Shown here: one piece after another, positions 32,640-40,373 of the stretch | Numbering within the stretch: position 1 is the first letter of the stretch | Layout: the number at the start of each line of letters is the position of its first letter | Assembly (NCBI GenBank): GCA_016208165.1 | Contig: JACQYL010000118.1 | Location: forward strand, 1-52,862 | DNA length: 52,862 nucleotides | Direction of reading: 5' to 3' | DNA from: Deltaproteobacteria bacterium | Lineage (GTDB): Bacteria; Desulfobacterota; Desulfarculia; JACQYL01 | Notes under the pieces: model-generated | Database searches by the model: none | What the model was told of the DNA's origin: nothing | What the model saw: only the letters and a program-made list of their open reading frames with translations | Made by a program: the position numbers and the translations under genes

Positions 32640-33731
32640 ATGGCTTCATTTGCTCCACGGTCTTTGAGTCTTGTTGCGTCTTTATTTTTTTCCATACTCA
32701 TGGTTACCTCAGCGGTAGCCGAAACCCAGATGTTCAAAGCTTACGGGCGTGTCGAGAATCTCGAGGTAAATCGCTGGACACGGAAAGGGTACCTGAAGGT
32801 CTACGTTTTCGAGTCAAGCAGGACCACCAATTTCACCGTTGGCTTCAAGACCGAATACCAGCCGGACAGACCCCAAAACGGAGACACCGTCGAAATCGTC
32901 TATTTCAAGAAAAGCGGACAACTGGTCGCGCGTGAGGTGAAAGTTCGAAGCGATTATACGCCTCCACCTCCTTCCGCGGCAAGAGAGCAGAGTTCTCCAC
33001 CGCCTGCATCCGAACGGGCCTCTTTGGGACCCGTTCTCACTGCGGACCGGCCTATGAGCGGCACCGTGAAGGTCACCTCGAACTCATCGAATACCCGATC
33101 GGGACCCGGAACGCAGTATGGGATCGTACAGATCGTCTACAGGGGTACGGAATTGTCGATCGAGGGCGCCACGGGCGACTGGTACCTGGTAGCTTTGCCG
33201 GACGGACAGCGCTCGTGGGTTCACAATTCCCTGGTCAGCGGCGCAGGGTCTTCAGAGCCTGAGCCTGAGGCTAAGCCTGAGATGAGCACGAAGTCCATTC
33301 CCAAAGAGGAACAGGTGACCATTGGGGTCCTGGAATTCCAGAGTTTGAATGAAGAGGCCAAGAAGGACCAGTTGGGCAGAATGATTTCGGAGATATTCAC
33401 CACCTCGCTGGTAGATTCACGGGCGTTCAAGATTATCGAGCGCGAACAGTTGGACAAAGTGGTTCGGGAGCTCGAACTCAAGCAAACAGGGATGGTCGAG
33501 ACGGCAGCCCAGGCTGGAAAGCTTCTCGGCGCCAATGCGGTGATTACCGGAAGCGTGATGAAAATCGGCAACATCCTTCGTATCGACGCCCGCATCATCG
33601 ATACGACTTCAGCCCTGGTGATCAGTGCGGAAACCAACACCGGGGGCTACGACCTTGTGGAAATAGGACGGATGGCAGACAAAATCGTTCGTGAATTGGT
33701 GCAAGGATACTATTTCGAGGGCAAAAGCTGA
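32640..33731 (+). CDS. Exported SH3b-CsgG-domain protein
   Basis: A 363-residue protein with signal peptide (MASFAPRSLSLVASLFFSILMVTSAVA). Residues about 30-105 form a small beta domain; a Pro/Ser linker follows (PPPPSAAREQSSPPPASE). An SH3b domain sits at about 130-200 (VTSNSSNTRSGPGTQYGIVQIVYRGTELSIEGATGDWYLV, with W at the wall-binding position), and a CsgG-like domain at about 220-360 (TIGVLEFQSLNEEAKKDQLGRMISEIFTTSLVDSRAFKIIEREQLDKVVRELELKQTG, then LLGANAVITGSVMKIG). CsgG-fold proteins form outer-membrane pores or bind PBPs; SH3b binds peptidoglycan. It is the first of four such proteins in the next 17 kb. Confidence 0.8.
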   Translation: MASFAPRSLSLVASLFFSILMVTSAVAETQMFKAYGRVENLEVNRWTRKGYLKVYVFESSRTTNFTVGFKTEYQPDRPQNGDTVEIVYFKKSGQLVAREVKVRSDYTPPPPSAAREQSSPPPASERASLGPVLTADRPMSGTVKVTSNSSNTRSGPGTQYGIVQIVYRGTELSIEGATGDWYLVALPDGQRSWVHNSLVSGAGSSEPEPEAKPEMSTKSIPKEEQVTIGVLEFQSLNEEAKKDQLGRMISEIFTTSLVDSRAFKIIEREQLDKVVRELELKQTGMVETAAQAGKLLGANAVITGSVMKIGNILRIDARIIDTTSALVISAETNTGGYDLVEIGRMADKIVRELVQGYYFEGKS

Positions 33732-33896
33732 TTCCGAGCGATCGCTGAAGCTGAAGCGATGCTCACCGCAGGCCGGGACTCGAGCGGACATTTCGGGAAA
33801 TGGGCAACGGGTCTCGGATCACGGGGTGAGCGCCCCCGGCCTGTCGGGTTGTGATCGCGGACGAGAACGGTCTTCCGGAAATAGGGCTTTCCTGCG

Positions 33897-34496
33897 TCAT
33901 CCTATCCGAATGAGCGGGCGTACCCGTTCTTTTTTGAATTCCGTTATGGAGCCGTCCCGCATTTCAAGAATGCCCTGTTCCGCCAATCCCTCGAGAACGC
34001 TTCGTATTTCCTCCGGATCTTTTCCAATAGCTCCCGCCAGCTCACTTATGGGTTCTCGATCCGGCGGTAGGGGCCACTCTTCCATGAGATACAGAACGAT
34101 CCCGAGCCTGAATCGGGCTTGGGCGGTCTCCTCGAGAGCCAGGTTCGTCTGTTTGAGCCTTTCGGCCAATTCCTTCAGCATCAGCAGGGAGACCTCTTCG
34201 CTCTCCCGAAGAAGACTCCGAAACGTCTCGGCCTGGATCACGGCAATGTTGCTGTCCTCCAGTACACGGACCGAGGCGGTCCGCCTGTCGCTGATCAATG
34301 TCGCCATCTCGCCGAAGCATTCCCCCGGTCCCATCTCCGCCAGTACTTTTGTGACCCGGCCGACCCGCTTCAAGACCAGCGCCTTCCCGGAAAGGATGTA
34401 ATACATTTCCGTTGAGGCATCGCCCTCCCTGAAAATATAAGTGCCTTTGGGATACAGCCTTCCAAAACGACGGAACAAGCGCTCGTCCAGGATCAT
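33897..34496 (-). CDS. Crp/Fnr-like cyclic-nucleotide-binding regulator
   Basis: A 199-residue protein. The cyclic-nucleotide-binding domain (1-115) has a competent phosphate-binding cassette, GECFGEMATLISDRRTASVRV, with Glu63 and Arg72 where cAMP receptors contact ribose and phosphate. After a helix (EEVSLLMLKELAERLKQTN) comes a winged-helix-like segment (REPISELAGAIGKDPEEIRSVLEGLAEQGILE), so a DNA-binding role is probable. The longer frame to 35468 is not real; ATG 34496 gives the family N-terminus and overlaps the YihY stop by 4 bases. A CHASE2 adenylate cyclase lies 8.5 kb away and could supply the ligand. Confidence 0.83.
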   Translation of the reverse strand: MILDERLFRRFGRLYPKGTYIFREGDASTEMYYILSGKALVLKRVGRVTKVLAEMGPGECFGEMATLISDRRTASVRVLEDSNIAVIQAETFRSLLRESEEVSLLMLKELAERLKQTNLALEETAQARFRLGIVLYLMEEWPLPPDREPISELAGAIGKDPEEIRSVLEGLAEQGILEMRDGSITEFKKERVRPLIRIG

Positions 34497-35422
34497 TTGC
34501 GACCTCCGGAGTGGATCAGAGCTTTTTCCAGAAGAATGAGATCCCGTTTCTGGTAGGAGGAGATGAGTTCGGCGCAGAAAAGAAGGATCAGCGATACGTA
34601 AAACACCCAGATCACCAGGACAACCACGGTTTCCAAGGATCCGTATACGATGTTGTATTTGGCGCTCCTGGAGATGTACCAGGTGAATACATGTTTCGTA
34701 ACCTCCATCAGCCCCGAAAAGAGTGCGCTGCCCGCAAGCGCGCTGGTCATCGGGACTTTGGTCGTAGGAATCACTTTGTATACAAATGTAAAGAACGCCA
34801 CAAGCACGAGGTAGGGGAGCAAATAGCGAAAAATGCCGCTGTGGAAAATCGTCCGGAGGAGCCATCCACCCTCGACTACAAGAGAAGAATGTTCGAGTAT
34901 GGAAGCCGTGTACGTGATGACCACATTGGCAATCGCGATCCCCCAGCCGATGGGGATCATGGATAGGGCGAGCAATTTGCCTACGAAGTAGTTCTGTTTC
35001 CTCTGGGAACGGAAAATGATTCCAAGGGCGGTTTGCAGGGAATTGAAGATGAGGGAGGAGGACCAGATCAAGCCGATGATTCCGATCCAGCCCAACACTT
35101 TGCTCTTTTCTTCGATTTCTCCCAGTCGGCCTATCAGGTCTCCGGTGAAATACGGATGGAATTCGTGGATTACGCGGAAGAGTTCCGCCTGGATGGTCGG
35201 GTTCGAGCCGAAGACGATCCCGGCGGCCAGCAGCGTCACGATGAGCAGCGGAATGGCGGATAGTATGGCATAGAAAGCAATGGAAGCCGCCAGGTTCACA
35301 TCGCCGTTGTTCTGAAAGTTCTTGACGGCATTGATCAGAACATCCCAGGCCGAGGCGCAGGAGAGCAACAGGGAACGAAACGTGGCCCGGTAATTTCGGG
35401 AAGATCTGATGGCGCCCACCAT
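34493..35422 (-). CDS. YihY/BrkB-family inner-membrane protein
   Basis: About 309 residues with six hydrophobic segments and the YihY/BrkB signatures: AASIAFYAILSAIPLLIVTLLAAG in the first helix pair, FLPYFVL-like ...YLVLVAFFTFVYKVIPTTKV, and the closing YGSLETVVVLVIWVFYVSLILLFCAELISSYQ. The family is of unclear function, once misnamed RNase BN. ATG 35422 is preferred; the TTG at 35434 lacks a ribosome site as well. It is translationally coupled (ATGA) to the cyclic-nucleotide sensor downstream, an arrangement suggesting a shared regulatory or envelope-stress role. Confidence 0.87.
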   Translation of the reverse strand: MVGAIRSSRNYRATFRSLLLSCASAWDVLINAVKNFQNNGDVNLAASIAFYAILSAIPLLIVTLLAAGIVFGSNPTIQAELFRVIHEFHPYFTGDLIGRLGEIEEKSKVLGWIGIIGLIWSSSLIFNSLQTALGIIFRSQRKQNYFVGKLLALSMIPIGWGIAIANVVITYTASILEHSSLVVEGGWLLRTIFHSGIFRYLLPYLVLVAFFTFVYKVIPTTKVPMTSALAGSALFSGLMEVTKHVFTWYISRSAKYNIVYGSLETVVVLVIWVFYVSLILLFCAELISSYQKRDLILLEKALIHSGGRK

Positions 35423-35563
35423 GTTGGCAAACAAATGAATTCAGTTCCGGACTCGAGGTCGTGTCCATCTGTCCCGGAAGCCGATCTCTTATAGCCGGCG
35501 AGTCTGATCGTGCCTCGATCCGACGGCTCCCACCGACCCGCGAACACTACTCCGGTTTTTCGA

Positions 35564-36487
35564 TCAGGGACAGTAGGCCCGAAACCCTTCGCGTTCACCC
35601 TTCTTCAAATAGACATCCAATCGCTTCACTCGAGAGTCGTCCTTCAGGCGCTCGAGCGTATTCAGCAATTCGCGAACTTTGTCTTCGTGCCCCAGGTAGT
35701 AGTGAACATAGAAGGCGCGTTCGGCGAAATCCGCCGCCTGATCGAGCCTGCCCGACTGCTCGGCGAGAAGAGACAACAGCACCAGGTCTTCACCGATGCC
35801 GGGGGCGTAGGCGACCTTTTTGTCAAGTTCGAGAGCGCGTTGCGCACGTTCCAACGCGTCTTCGAGGCGACCCGTGGCTTGGAAGGCCCGGGCCATATGG
35901 AGTTCCAAAGCGGCGGACGCTCTCGGCGACACCTCCGGGCGTGAGCGTTTCTCCGCTTCCTCGAGTTCGCGAATCGCATCGTCGATCCGACCTTGTTCCA
36001 GATGCCAGTAGCCTTTGAGCGCGTACCACGAGGAGAGTTCTTCGTCTGTGAGGGGGCTCAATAGACGGGCTTCCTCCAGCGCCTTCACGGCCGCTTCCCA
36101 CTGGCGGGTCTTGATGTAAATCCGACCCCGGTTCAAGAGATTCGCAAACAGCGCCGAAACGTGGTTCCCCCTTTTGTTGATGTACTCGGCCTGGTCCAGT
36201 GACTTAAGGGCTTCCTCGGTGCGCCCCTGGGCGGCGTACAACACCGACAGACGGTTCAGATCCTGCCCTGTCCTCTCACGGTCATCCAATGAGCGATTAA
36301 CCTCCAGAGAGGCCAAAAAGAGGCCTTCGGCTTCATCGATGCACCCGTTTCGAAAAGCGGCTAATCCCTTTTCCGCATAGGTTGCCGCTTCCTCGAGACG
36401 GGGGGGCAGGGGCTGCGGCCCGCTCCCGCAAGCGGCCAACAACAGGCTGACGGCCGACACGGCGATAGCTGTCTTCCATCGCCTCAC
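35564..36487 (-). CDS. TPR-containing lipoprotein
   Basis: A 307-residue lipoprotein with signal MRRWKTAIAVSAVSLLLAACGSG and a lipobox LLAAC at 16-20; the Gly at +2 does not signal inner-membrane retention, so the outer membrane is likely. Residues 35-260 form about six TPR units (AATYAEKGLAAFRNG, DLNRLSVLYAAQGRTEEALKSLDQAEY and so on). Start is GTG 36487 with GAGGAG upstream, and overlaps the MlaD stop (GTGA). It is the last gene of the Mla-type operon, where other systems have MlaA, MlaB or MlaC; it could be the periplasmic or outer-membrane partner. Confidence 0.83.
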   Translation of the reverse strand: MRRWKTAIAVSAVSLLLAACGSGPQPLPPRLEEAATYAEKGLAAFRNGCIDEAEGLFLASLEVNRSLDDRERTGQDLNRLSVLYAAQGRTEEALKSLDQAEYINKRGNHVSALFANLLNRGRIYIKTRQWEAAVKALEEARLLSPLTDEELSSWYALKGYWHLEQGRIDDAIRELEEAEKRSRPEVSPRASAALELHMARAFQATGRLEDALERAQRALELDKKVAYAPGIGEDLVLLSLLAEQSGRLDQAADFAERAFYVHYYLGHEDKVRELLNTLERLKDDSRVKRLDVYLKKGEREGFRAYCP

Positions 36488-37476
36488 GGTTCAACTCCTC
36501 TAAGGTCCAGTTCCATCGGTCGCTCCACTTCCTGCGCCGGTAAATTCATTCGAATCAGCCGGTTGTTTTTCAGGGATTTCACTACGGCTTCGGTATCCTT
36601 GAGCGTTCCTCGGGCTCCGCGCAGCACAGGCGACACTTCGGCCACGGTGTCACGGACCTCCTGAATCAGAAGAGGGAGGGCCTTTGTTGTGGCGTCCACA
36701 TTAGCCATGATCTGCGGGAGGCTGCTCGCTGTTTCTTCGAGGTCGGCCAGCATTCTCTCGACCTGTGCGGACACGGTCACCAGGCGTTGGGATGTCCGGT
36801 CGAAGTTGGACAGAACGGGCTTGACCTCCTCGATCCGCTCGTTGATGCTCAAGTACAGCCGGTCGTCCTTAAGGAGTTTGCCGGCCGTTCCCTCGCCATT
36901 CCTAAGTCCGGACACGGTCGATCTGACTTCGCTGAGAAGGCCGAACAGGGGGCCGTCGGGGTCCTTTAATTGATGGGTGATCTCGGAAATGTCCGCGAGA
37001 ATTCTCGTGAGCGTGGCGAATTTTTCTTCCAACGCCAAAGAACTCAGGTAGTCGAGATAGTCCTGGAGGGATTTTTTGTCTTCGGAAGGAATACGGCTTT
37101 GTATGGGTAGTACGTTGCCGGACGGCGTTCCCGGTGTGAGCGATAGATACGAGCTGCCTAGTATGGGAGTGCCTTCCACCGCTAAAAGGGAGTCGGTCTT
37201 GATCTTGGGTCCCACCTCCTCCACAATCTTCAGGGTGAGCCGAACTTGATTGGACTCATCAATGTCTATGGACTTCACCCTGCCTACTTCGATTTCAAGC
37301 ATCTTCACTTTAGAACCAGGCTGGAGACCGTATCCTTCTTTGAAAACAGCGTAGTAGGTATCGTACCGTTTGAACCACGCTTTCCCTCTCCCTATGGTCA
37401 CTACGGAGACGACCACGAGAATCAGGATAAAGACCAGGAATGCGCCGACAATCTGATCCAGAAACCTGTACTTCAC
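36484..37476 (-). CDS. mlaD: MCE/MlaD-family phospholipid transport protein
   Basis: A 330-residue inner-membrane-anchored periplasmic protein. One N-terminal helix (about 10-29) precedes an MCE domain at about 38-115 (YAVFKEGYGLQPGSKVKMLEIEVGRVKSIDIDESNQVRLTLKI, then LAVEGTPILGSSYLSLTPG), followed by a long coiled-coil-like tail with a degenerate repeat (LSSLALEEKFATLTRILADISE, LPQIMANVDATTKALPLLI, VKSLKNNRLIR). MlaD-type proteins bind lipids as rings that span the periplasm. It lies between the pseudo-ATPase and the TPR lipoprotein, overlapping each by 4 bases. Confidence 0.88.
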   Translation of the reverse strand: MKYRFLDQIVGAFLVFILILVVVSVVTIGRGKAWFKRYDTYYAVFKEGYGLQPGSKVKMLEIEVGRVKSIDIDESNQVRLTLKIVEEVGPKIKTDSLLAVEGTPILGSSYLSLTPGTPSGNVLPIQSRIPSEDKKSLQDYLDYLSSLALEEKFATLTRILADISEITHQLKDPDGPLFGLLSEVRSTVSGLRNGEGTAGKLLKDDRLYLSINERIEEVKPVLSNFDRTSQRLVTVSAQVERMLADLEETASSLPQIMANVDATTKALPLLIQEVRDTVAEVSPVLRGARGTLKDTEAVVKSLKNNRLIRMNLPAQEVERPMELDLRGVEP

Positions 37477-38198
37477 GGCCGCACCTCCGTCGTCTCCGAG
37501 GATCCTGTGGCGATGTCCTTCAAGATGCGCCCCTCACTCACCTCAATCCGCCGCTCGCATATGGAACGCACCAAAGATTCGTCATCTTCGGAAATAAGAA
37601 AGGTTAACGTACCGTCCCGTTTTTTTTCGATCAGAAAATCACAAAGGTCCTTCAGGTCTTGCACGGATAAGTCCCTGCGTAACTTTTCGAAAACCACGAG
37701 AAAACAATCTTTCAGGAATTCCCGAACGATTACCGTTTTTCTACGGTGCTGGGCCTCGACCTCGGCCGGTCGGTAGTCCAGATACGGTACGAGGTCGAAG
37801 CGTTCCAAAAGAGGCATGGCCCGATGCACGGCCTCATCCGGTTTTCGGTTGTTGTGATACCGGTCAAACAGGGTTACGTTGTCTCTCAGGGTCAGATTGC
37901 TGATCAGGGCGCTTGTATGGGGTATATAGGCCACGCTTTTCCGGAGGGCCAGCAGGTTCCGTACGCGTCCAAAATCCACTTTCAGGCCCCGGACATAGAC
38001 ATCTCCTGAAGCAGGCGGCGCGATCAATGCAAAAAGGCGCAGCAGAAAGCTGTCGGAAAGGTCCTCCGCTTCAATGACACCCACGGATTCTCCGGCATGC
38101 AGGCCGAGAGTAATCCCGTCCAACACCGGCCGTCCCTGATGCAGAACCACAACGTCCCGGCATTCCATGATCAAATCGTCTGTCCAGGATGACATCAT
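37473..38198 (-). CDS. MlaF-like ABC protein lacking all ATPase motifs
   Basis: A 241-residue protein in the position and with the overall fold of the MlaF ATPase: RDVVVLHQGRPVLDGITLGLHAGES and TLRDNVTLFD are typical ABC N-terminal strands. Yet every catalytic motif is lost. Walker A is IEAEDLSDSFLLRL (expected GPSGSGKSTLL), the Q-loop glutamine is absent (SVAYIPHTSALISNL), the signature is EVEAQHRRKTVIVREF (expected LSGGMRKRVALARA), Walker B is CFLVVFEKLRRDL (no DE), and the H-loop is FLISEDDES. The frame is intact and coupled to both neighbours by ATGA overlaps, so it is a selected pseudo-ATPase and not decay. The start at 38198 follows from that overlap. Confidence 0.85.
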   Translation of the reverse strand: MMSSWTDDLIMECRDVVVLHQGRPVLDGITLGLHAGESVGVIEAEDLSDSFLLRLFALIAPPASGDVYVRGLKVDFGRVRNLLALRKSVAYIPHTSALISNLTLRDNVTLFDRYHNNRKPDEAVHRAMPLLERFDLVPYLDYRPAEVEAQHRRKTVIVREFLKDCFLVVFEKLRRDLSVQDLKDLCDFLIEKKRDGTLTFLISEDDESLVRSICERRIEVSEGRILKDIATGSSETTEVRP

Positions 38199-38998
38199 GC
38201 CATATAAAGCAAAGCTGTAATCGTCAGGTTCCAGATGAAACAGAGCAACAGGCAATAGACCGCTGCCTTACTGGTTTGAGGAGGAATCTGAGTAACCCCG
38301 GTTGTAGCTTGCAGTCCCAGGTTAAGACTCACCGAGGCGATAATCAATCCAAATCCAAGGCCCTTGACGAGCCCCGCCAGGAGATCCGTGCCGCCGACGG
38401 CGGCAGGCAATGTATTGACCATGTTGGAAAAAGGGATATCGGCGAGAAGCCAACCAAAGAAATATCCACCGATCATAGCACAGATGTCAAAATAGATGAA
38501 CAGACACAAAACCGACACGGTCATTCCGATGAGGCGTGGAACGGCGAGATAGTGCAGCGGGTGAATTCCATCCGACGACAACGCCTCGATTTCCTTCAAA
38601 ACGGACATATAGCCCGTTTCGACGGTAATGGCGACACCGGATCGGAGAATCACAAAAAACGCCGTCATAATCGGTCCGATTTCACGGATGATGATGATGA
38701 CGAGGAAACTGTTCAGTAGTTCGGCGCCTCCGACTCTTGCCAGATTCTCGAAGCCCTGGATGACAATCAGGCCCCCCAGGAGCACGGCGAGAAATCCCAG
38801 GATGGTCACGGACTGAACGGCGGTAAAATAAATCTGCTGCCGAATGATCTTTCGGATCACTCGCGTTCCCGTCCGCCGATACTGGAACGCCGTACGCCAG
38901 CAGTCATAAAAAAAGGCAAAACCGTTCAACGTGTTCGATAGAGCCCGGCCGACAGAGTGACCGAAAAAGCCGAAAAAATTCATGATTCGATCGGACAT
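38195..38998 (-). CDS. mlaE: MlaE-family ABC permease
   Basis: A 267-residue permease of the MlaE/YrbE family. It shows the IRQQIYFTAVQSVTILGFLAVLLGGLIVIQG N-terminal pair, the QSGVAI-like ILRSGVAITVETGYMSVLKEIEALSSDGIHPLHYLAVPRLIGM coupling region (EIEALxxxGIxPxxYLVxPR), and C-terminal helices LLAGLVKGLGFGLIIASVSLNLGLQATTG. It normally docks an MlaF ATPase through the EIEAL coupling helix. First gene of the operon: permease, pseudo-ATPase, MlaD, TPR lipoprotein. An AAAGG ribosome site precedes ATG 38998. Confidence 0.93.
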   Translation of the reverse strand: MSDRIMNFFGFFGHSVGRALSNTLNGFAFFYDCWRTAFQYRRTGTRVIRKIIRQQIYFTAVQSVTILGFLAVLLGGLIVIQGFENLARVGGAELLNSFLVIIIIREIGPIMTAFFVILRSGVAITVETGYMSVLKEIEALSSDGIHPLHYLAVPRLIGMTVSVLCLFIYFDICAMIGGYFFGWLLADIPFSNMVNTLPAAVGGTDLLAGLVKGLGFGLIIASVSLNLGLQATTGVTQIPPQTSKAAVYCLLLCFIWNLTITALLYMA

Positions 38999-39077
38999 GT
39001 CTTGGCCTTTGGCAGGGCTTGCCCACCGATGATTGGATGGTCGGAAAACCTTCCGGAAGAGCGTTTTTGACGAAAAC

Positions 39078-40241
39078 TTACATGGTCTTGGGCGAAATGG
39101 CTATCTTCAACCGATTTTGAGAGGCCTCCAGAATCCGGATGTTAAACGTTTCGAACTCCTTTAAAGCCAATTCATCCGCCAACTCCTGGGCCGTTCCCTG
39201 GAAGTCTACTTCCAGTTTGGCCGTTCCTTCCTGGAAACTTCTCTGATACACGTTCGACACGCCTCGGACCTGATCCTTCAGGATCCCTTTCAGCTTCACG
39301 AAATCAGCATAGCGGCCCACGTCCGTGATGTCCAGGGTGATTAGAGCAGAGCCCGAGATCTGCTGCGCCCAGGCGGCGACGATTTGGTCCGCCAACTTCT
39401 TGGAGAGAGCATCGGAGGCTTTCTGCAGGGCCTCGTTTCCTCCCGTCATGGGGTCGATGTGCGCCGCCGCGGCGCGGGCGCTCTCAGCCGCCAACACGTG
39501 CCCGTTATCCACCTGAATGGCCCGGGCGGATATTTCAGCACGACAGGAGTGCAGGTTGAAGTTGGCGATTTTGCCGCCATCCTTTGCTATCGCTCGTCCC
39601 ACGATCACCACCTCCGCGTCATAGTCACGACCCAGAGCGGCTGCTTCGCTGTCGGACGGACTGGGAGACAATTTGCGGCGGGGATTTTTCAAGGAATGAT
39701 CGACGACAACAAAGCTCTTGCTCAGGAAATACTGCTGCAAGGAAGCGTCCACGATGAATTGGCCCATACCCGAGGTTCCCTGCCACCAGGCGACAGGGGC
39801 TCCGCCGCTGACGTCCTGCTCGGCGATCATGAATAAAACTCGGGGCTTTCCCACGCGCACGATCACCCGATCGAGGTCTTCTTTTAAGGGCCCCATCCTT
39901 ACCGTCGCTTGAAGAGACACTCGTACCATCCCCTCATCTTTCGACTCTCCCAGCACTTTATAGTCCTGGATATAGCCCACGGACCGGGCATAAATTTCGT
40001 CCCGAATTACGCTGTAATTCTGGGTGATGGTTTCGGAGTCGATCAGAACTCCTACGCTCAGCTCAACAGCCTTGCGCTGCGCGTCCTTGATGGCCCGATC
40101 CCGGGCCAGAGCCTCGTCTCCGGCCAGGATGGCGCCTACGCCTTCGGCCGTTACCGTCCGTACCTCGACCGCATTCGCCCAGGCCGGGAGGCACCAGATA
40201 AAAGCGATGCAAACGAGCAGACACTTTTTGAATCCTTTCAT
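39078..40241 (-). CDS. FlgT-like / LPP20-type exported protein
   Basis: A 387-residue exported protein (signal MKGFKKCLLVCIAFIWCLPAWANA). The N-terminal domain, about 25-115, has ALARDRAIKDAQRKAVELSVGVLIDSETITQNYSVIRDEIYARSVGYIQDYKVL followed by VRVSLQATV, the pattern shared by FlgT-N and LPP20 domains. The middle domain (about 130-285) is CsgG/TolB-like (RVLFMIAEQDV, DYDAEVVIVGRAIAK), and a third small beta domain ends it (LKGILKDQVRGVSNVYQRSFQEGTAKLEVDFQGTAQELADEL). FlgT builds the H-ring at flagellar bases, but no flagellar gene is near, so another envelope role is likely. GGGAGG precedes ATG 40241. Third gene of a leftward operon with COG3014 and LpoB proteins. Confidence 0.75.
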   Translation of the reverse strand: MKGFKKCLLVCIAFIWCLPAWANAVEVRTVTAEGVGAILAGDEALARDRAIKDAQRKAVELSVGVLIDSETITQNYSVIRDEIYARSVGYIQDYKVLGESKDEGMVRVSLQATVRMGPLKEDLDRVIVRVGKPRVLFMIAEQDVSGGAPVAWWQGTSGMGQFIVDASLQQYFLSKSFVVVDHSLKNPRRKLSPSPSDSEAAALGRDYDAEVVIVGRAIAKDGGKIANFNLHSCRAEISARAIQVDNGHVLAAESARAAAAHIDPMTGGNEALQKASDALSKKLADQIVAAWAQQISGSALITLDITDVGRYADFVKLKGILKDQVRGVSNVYQRSFQEGTAKLEVDFQGTAQELADELALKEFETFNIRILEASQNRLKIAISPKTM

Positions 40242-40373
40242 GAGTTCCTCCCATGTCCGACGACTGATTTCCTGATGTTCACACCGGAAGAATTTCTCAA
40301 CATTACATCCGAATTGTTCAGCACGATCCCGGGGTCCTGTCTTGATCGAAAAAGCCGCCGCCCCTGTCGACGC

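Noticed and set aside
33897-35468. A single 523-codon protein spanning the Crp-like and YihY region
   Set aside because: Its first 320 codons are the out-of-frame reading of the YihY gene. The real sensor starts at ATG 34496, overlapping the YihY stop by ATGA.
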